The notes under the pieces are model-generated. The model worked only from the letters and a program-made list of their open reading frames with translations. It made no database searches and was not told the DNA's origin. This document shows, piece after piece, positions 49,501-55,513 of a DNA stretch of 55,513 nt; the first letter of the stretch is position 1, and every line of letters starts with the position of its first letter. This stretch comes from Methanomethylicus sp964513415 (GTDB lineage: Archaea > Thermoproteota > Methanomethylicia > Methanomethylicales > Methanomethylicaceae). The stretch is taken from assembly GCA_964513415.1 (NCBI GenBank), contig CAZEMX010000002.1, positions 1 to 55,513 on the forward strand, given 5' to 3'. Made by a program: the position numbers and the translations under genes.

Positions 49501-52500
49501 TAATGATGAACAAATCATGGTGAAGGCAAACGATACTGCTTTGCCTGAATTGCCCGAAGACATTGATGACGCTGACAGCATAGATTATATGGAATCGGTT
49601 GAATTTTACAACCGAAATCCTCTTATTCGTGAAATCGTAGAACATGCAAAAAAACATCAGATTGATCGTATTGTGTTCAAGTCTGCAGCTAAGATTCACG
49701 ACAAATCAAACGTCAACGAAATTGAATACAGTTACGATCAGGACGGAAACATAGAAAGCTTTGCTTTCCCTGAAATCGTTAAAACCCAGGATATCAGCAA
49801 CCGCGACATGCGCGTAATGTTGGACCTGAGCAATGACGGCGCTCCGCATAACGGCATTATACCTACTCAGATCATCAATACATTGAGGATGATTCCTGGG
49901 GTTGGAGTACAAGTTGATGAGCTTATTGATAAAGCTGCAAACATCAAAGCAGAAGAGCTGATCGATCTTTTCAAAAAGTCTCCTTCAGAACTTATTGAAG
50001 CACTCAAAGACGAGCTTCGAGAAGATCCTGAAAACATGCAGTTGTTGGAGCTTTCGAAAATTAAAGGCTTAAGTTTCAACGACCCAATTTTTCAAAATCA
50101 AATTGGAAGGATTGCAAAAAACATCGTGACCAGGAAGCTGCTCAATTTGATGGCTCCAAAAGGTCTTTGTGTACAGGCAAAAATACCTGGTATTACCGGT
50201 ACTGAAATTATCAGGCAAGATGAGGACGGTTATATTGTGCCAGGAAGGTCTTGGTTGCCCGCAAATATGAAGCGGTCAGAATCCAATCCAAACGGTCTTT
50301 TGGAAGGCGATGCATTTATTCAAATCAGGGTTCCGACCAGTGGTGAACAGCAGCTTCAAGTTTGTATAGTAGAAGGCTTTTTGCCGGGATCGATGAAAAA
50401 CACGATTGTCAACGACAATTCGGTGATGATCATCAGCGGTAACGACATGGATGGTGATGCCGTGCATGTATGGGTTCCTTATCGTAATATCAAGGGTTCT
50501 CCTATACAGCTGAGTAAAAAGAATCAAGACGATTACAGGGCCGTTATCAACAAGATCTGGGAAATAATCTTTGACACCTATACGGATGCTGAGCATTACA
50601 ACAGGATGACCAGACCGATGGATACAAAAACCATCAAGGAAGAACTGTTGGATAAGCAAGCAAAAGAAACATTACACACTTTGTTGCCTTCGTCTGGTAT
50701 ACGGATGTTCAAATCAAACGCCGAATCCAAAGAAATTATTGAAAGGACTGCAGCTACGCTCAAAGTTGCATCGTATCTGAACGCTTACAACGTAAAGTTG
50801 AAAGAGAGCATAACTATGCCTCGATTCAATTATAAGACGATGAAATTTGAAGAGCCCGTTTTAATGACAGGCTGGAATGGAGATGCCAAAAAGAAAGCCG
50901 ACAATATGTGGGAGCTTGGCAATCAAACCAATCATGCCACGGATGATCCAAAAGAAGGAACGCTTTCTTTGATGAGCAAGTTTTTAAGCACTTGTGGATT
51001 TCAAGACGTAATTACCAGTATGGATTCTTCTTTGACCTACTCGGCTATTATGTTCTGTAAGATCCCAATCATGCAGAAATTCATACGGTTGTATGACTTC
51101 ATGAATACCCCATACAACAAGATGAATACTCGGGAAATGTATGACGTAATGTATCACGTCATCACAAACAAACCGAAGTCTATGGAAGAGATCTTGGATC
51201 CTCTTCAGATTCAGAGTGCTATTCAGATGACCAATGATTATGGAAAAAAACAACTAAGACCTGAATACGAACAATGGCAAGAACCTGTTTATGAAATAAG
51301 TTCACATCTTCTTAATCGTGCACTGAAAGGAAAAGCGCTTAACCAATCTGAGCAGTTAGAAATCCTTGCATACTTTCGTACGATCAATTACATCAACCAG
51401 GACATGCTGAACATTACAGCTGCAATAAACGCCAACACTAAAGGCGTGAAAAGCGTGTCCGAAATAAACCGCTTGGAAAACATTATGAAAGAACTGGAGG
51501 ACGGAAAGACCCGCATGATTGACGGGCTTGACGCTTCCAATCTTCTCAATATGCCATCCATGACGCGTGCTCGTGCAAATAGAGTTATCAGCAATGATCT
51601 CTTTAACAATTTCAGCACACGTCAGCCTTTAGCAAAACATGCTTTTAATGCTATTAAAAACATTGCTAAGATGGCACAAAACACAAAGTTCCTTCTAAAT
51701 CAAGAAGCAAGTGATGCTATGGAAGGAGCGTTTAACGCTTGGTCGATAGTTCAAGCCTTGAACATTACAGAATCCAAAAAAGAACTTCGTGAACGATCAA
51801 TTCAAATATTCAATTCATTGCCGGCTAATAGTCCTGTAAGAAAATACCTGGCTGTAAATCCTGACGGCATACTTGCAATCCATCCTTCCGCATCAAAAGA
51901 CATGGAAGACTATGGATTCATTACAAAGGCGCAAGCAGAACTGGAAGAGGGGTTAAAAGCTGAAGAGCTTTGGACGCTTACCAAATCGATGATAAGAGAA
52001 TTTGGGTGGACGCGTAGTCATTGGAAAGGATCGTATTACTCTCTTTTGCCTAATAGTGTAAAAAGACAGGTTGCAGGAAAGCTTAACGGCCTTTATGAAA
52101 TGATCAGCGAAACCATAGTTGACAAAAAAGAACTCAATCATGTAGTTGAACAAATGCTTTTTACGGACCCGGATCTTATTCCTAAGATCGGATTAGGGAC
52201 CGATGCGACCAATGCATATTTGGGAACTACAAAAGGTCACCTTTCTCTTTTCAGGGATTCTCAGATTGTGCCTTTTGGCAGCAATCCGGAATACATTCGT
52301 GTTCGTGAAGAAGGCAAATGGATCGTATACAAGGCAAAACGTCGTGAAGATGGAGCTGCAATAAACTCTTATGAGAAAGTGGAAGGCTTGGGTGCCAGCT
52401 TTGACGTAATGCCAATCAAAAGTACCGAAGAGCAGAAAAAAGAGAATGATGAATCGCCTTTAGGAAATCCTGACGGCCCAGAATACATGTCTCATCAGCC

Positions 52501-55500
52501 TCGGAAAAAAGCAAATCCGAAGCTGATAAAATTTGTCCAGCAGCGGATGAAAAAAATGTTTCCGAACGTTCGTCATTTTGAAACGCCGGAAGCTTTTGAG
52601 TCTTACATGAAAAAGATGGGCGTAAAAGAAAGCCTGGATTTATCTGCTTGGGGTGCTGCATTCGGAAATGCTTTTTGGATCAATCCTGAAAAACCACATC
52701 AAGAAACCTGGATTCATGAGCACGCTCACATCTACTGGAATTTATTGCCTGAAGATCATCCGGTAAAGAAGCGCCTAATCAACTATTACGGTTCTGTAGA
52801 AAATGCAATCGTGGCAATAGGGAAGGCTGGCTTAGACATAGCTGAAACTGAGATGAACCAGGGGTTGATAGGCCGGCTCAAAAACTGGCTGAAAATCTTC
52901 TGGGCTAACGTCAGGGATATGCTCTGGGGATCAGCTACACCTGTTCAATATGCTCGTATCATGGCGGATGCAGTATGGAATAAAGGTGCTTTTGAAACCA
53001 ACCACAACAACTTCCGAGAGTATGTGCTGGAATACATGAAAAATGATCCAACACAGTCTTTTACTTCACAGGAAGAAGCGATAGCGCAGATTGAACAAAA
53101 GCTTGGCAAAAAAATTACAGAAGCCACCATTGACGACATAGCTCCTTTCTTTCAGTACAATTATCGATTCGAAACGGACTCTATTGTGGAGACGCCTAAT
53201 GGTGACGTACACATGAATGATAAAGGCGAAACATTCTGGTTTGCAATCGCTGACCAGTTTGGCACACAGCTTTTATCCAACACTGGCAAAGAGAACAATG
53301 ATCCTTCTGACTTGTGGATTCCGGATTTGAATCAGCTCTCTATTGAAATGTTTGGAGAAAACTATGACAGTTTAAAACGGAAATCTCAATCTGATCCTAC
53401 CGGAAAATACAAAAACCAAGTTGAGTATTTGGAGAAAAAAGTATCTCCGACTATTGATGCAAGGACGACCAGGATGTACAACAATGTCATCTCTTTGGTT
53501 ACCAATGAGCAGGATTTGAATGAAATGAGTCCTGAGCTGCTATTGGAAAACACAAAGATGATGGCTGAAGCAATGGACGATTTTCGTCGTTGGGGTATTG
53601 ATCCTACCAATTCTCGTTCTGCCAGCTTGCTATACGCAGTTCACAAAGTACTCGAGTCAAAATTAATGGCGCATCATTTCTTGAAAGCAATCAAGGAAGA
53701 AGCGGAATCTGACGGAAGCACAAACAAGGTGTATACAAAGGCACTTCGCGAACTGCTTTATCCCGAGACAATGAAGCCATTTGCCAGCTTTTTGGATAGC
53801 ACTTTTGGAAAAGACATGGTTCGACCAATGAAGTCGCCTATGAACGTCCAAAGTGATATTTTTCAGCTGCGAAATCAGATCGTATCCAGGGCTTCACAAA
53901 AAGCGGTGCGTCATCAAGCTGCAATTAGTGCCAAAATCAAGAATGCTTTTGATAAGGCTAAAAAAGCAGGGCTCAACAACGACGACATTTCTTTTATCGA
54001 TGAAGATAACAAGAGACGCTACTACGTTTTTCCGGGATCTGCAAAATACGTGGATGCTGCTGCCAACCAGGATGCAAAAAGCCGTGCAATAGTGGCTTTT
54101 GCAGATGCTTATGCTGATATTATTCAAACGTATCTGCCGGCATCAATACTCAATGAAGTAGAAAGCAACAACATGTATCAAGTAGCTTTTACTGACAGTG
54201 ATCTTGCAGAGCATCGGAAAAAATTTGGTTTGCTTGATACTATTCTGGATAAGGTAAGCAGTACTGGCATCTATGATCAGATACATCCTGGGCCCAAATG
54301 CGTAGACGACAACGGTGAAATGATACGCTTGGGAGAATACAAGCTGATGATGAGAGAAAAGTTGCGGTCTGGTGCACTCGGGAACAACAAAGCATTGGCT
54401 ACCAAAAAGTACCTGAATGCCGTGTCCGAGCAAGAAAAGCTTGCAGAAGAATTGTACCGTTCCAATAACAAAACGGACGCAAAAGGATATGTAATTCCTC
54501 GAATCAAAGCTACTGATATGCTTCGTGGGGTCAGCTTCAAAGAAACGGATCGGGTAACCGATGATTGGTCGGTAGCTGCTGATAAGATGATCAGCCAGTA
54601 CGCGTTCATTAAAGAGATTGAAGATGAAATGCCTGTGTTGAGCTACATGGAAAATCGCTTAATGACTGGCGGCGATCAGCAAAAAAACTTGGGCCTCTTC
54701 ATGAAACGGTTCAACGACTTGCATTTGTACGGCCGTACTCCGGAAAGCAATCTTTCGCCTAAGTGGCAGCGAATTTTGCGCATTTTACAGGAGTATACCG
54801 CTTTCAAATTTATGGGCCTGAACGTAGGCGCTGCGATATGGAACGCTGGACAAGGCTTCACCAGCAACATACGCGATTATGGATTCTCGGCCACCATGCG
54901 AGGCTACAGACTGATTCTTCGCGACTACTTTATGAGCCGGCGAAACACCAAAGACAAGCCTACGCTTTCAAAGCTGGGCGAAATCTTTATGAGTGGAAAA
55001 TTTGTCAAAATCCTTCAAAAAGAGGGGATTGTGCAGATCGGGAAAGACTGGTCTACCTCTTCTTCAAGTCGGATTGTCAACCGAATTAAAAAGCTGGCAT
55101 TCAGCCCCACAGCACTCGTAGAATTTATGAACCAAGGCGTTACGATGTACGCTTTGATGACTCCGGAGCAACGAGCTGCATACGATGATGAGGGCAATAT
55201 TATCGATCCGGCTAATGCGCTTACGGAAGACCAATGGATCCAGCTGATTGCCAAGATTCAGAAAACGCACGGCTCGTATCATCCTATGTTTAAGCGCCTT
55301 ATCGGTAGTACGCCTGAAGGTGGAGCGTTTATTTCGCTCAAAACCTGGCTGGCAGACATGTATTGGATGCATTTTGGAGGCGATGAGTACAACGGAATGA
55401 TTGATGAGCATCAGCGTGGTATGGTTACGTCCGGCCAGCGATGGATGAAAGCAAAGAGCGCACGCATATTGGAAGCTATTGGCAAAATGCCGCCTGAGCA

Positions 55501-55513
55501 AGCTCAACAGTAT
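40563..55513 (+). CDS. Giant virion protein: PD-(D/E)XK nuclease, DMDGD RNA polymerase and zincin domains (partial)
   Basis: Still open at the window end. If the false gap is removed (100 N plus one copy of a 55-bp duplicate) 4932 codons remain in one frame. Domains in order: a Gly-zipper segment (about 161-200); a PD-(D/E)XK nuclease-like domain (about 1360-1540) with EMD (1437-1439), VYDVKT (D1453, K1455) and LQLSLYNN; a DPBB-type RNA polymerase motif NDMDGDAVHVWVP with D3243, D3245 and D3247, matching the universal NADFDGD loop; and HEHAH (4000-4004), a zincin zinc site. Giant proteins with polymerase and zincin domains are known in crAss-like phages and act as injected virion RNA polymerase for early genes. 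Without the gap correction the frame appears to break at 48098. Codons at 42640-43440 are unusually AT-rich. Confidence 0.88.
47794..47848 (+). repeat. 55-bp sequence duplicated across the N-gap (left copy)
   Basis: Identical to 47949-48003. The length of 55 is a common assembler k-mer, so two contigs that overlapped by k bases were scaffolded rather than merged. Confidence 0.9.
47849..47948. other. Assembly gap (100 N), probably false
   Basis: Exactly 100 N between two identical 55-bp sequences. Removing the N and one copy (155 bases) restores the reading frame of the giant gene, strong evidence that no sequence is missing. Confidence 0.9.

Noticed and set aside
53853..55089. Short + strand frames (79 and 108 codons) near the window end
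   Set aside because: Both overlap the open frame of the giant gene and have no start context.

Overview
This window is part of a tailed-phage genome that infects a Bacteroidota host and belongs to, or is close to, the crAss-like phages. The evidence is the late-gene order on the + strand: PD-(D/E)XK nuclease, large terminase, portal, ferritin-like protein, scaffold-like protein, major capsid protein, ring/neck proteins, a ~1370-residue muzzle/stabilization protein, two cargo proteins, then a giant protein with an RNA-polymerase DMDGD motif and an HEHAH zincin motif. The host assignment rests on several promoters of the Bacteroidota form TTTG-N19-TAnnTTTG and on the near absence of Shine-Dalgarno sites.

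Layout. Positions 1-14497 are read leftwards (- strand). They hold small early genes, an SF2 helicase, and a PRTRC cassette (protein E, ubiquitin-like protein C, an unknown protein in the F position, E2-like protein B, E1-like ThiF). A RadC/JAB-type protein lies nearby, so all four component types of a ubiquitin-like conjugation system are present. A 0.95-kb gene-free stretch (11.6-12.55 kb) has strong strand asymmetry, two rightward promoters and structured RNA potential, and is a candidate origin. At 14.5-14.77 kb transcription diverges around two 10-bp direct repeats. From 14767 everything is read rightwards: three small G-rich genes, a tRNA-like 3' half, DNA-processing genes, then the morphogenesis module to the window end. 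The last gene is still open at 55513.

Regulation. Most early genes share a start element: a GC stem-loop, a T5-C-T4 tract and an AA(C/T)C-ATG context. It is repeated about 18 times, leaves no room for a host promoter between stem and start codon, and is absent from the late module. I suggest it is a phage-specific promoter or processing signal, perhaps read by the virion RNA polymerase encoded at the right end. Host-type promoters instead precede the helicase, a ~180-nt RNA just upstream of the PRTRC operon, a secreted-protein gene and one abundant structural gene.

Limits. There are two 100-N gaps. The one at 47849 is flanked by an identical 55-bp sequence on both sides and is almost certainly a false gap. 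The one at 13604 truncates a small gene. All family calls come from motifs read by eye; no search was run.
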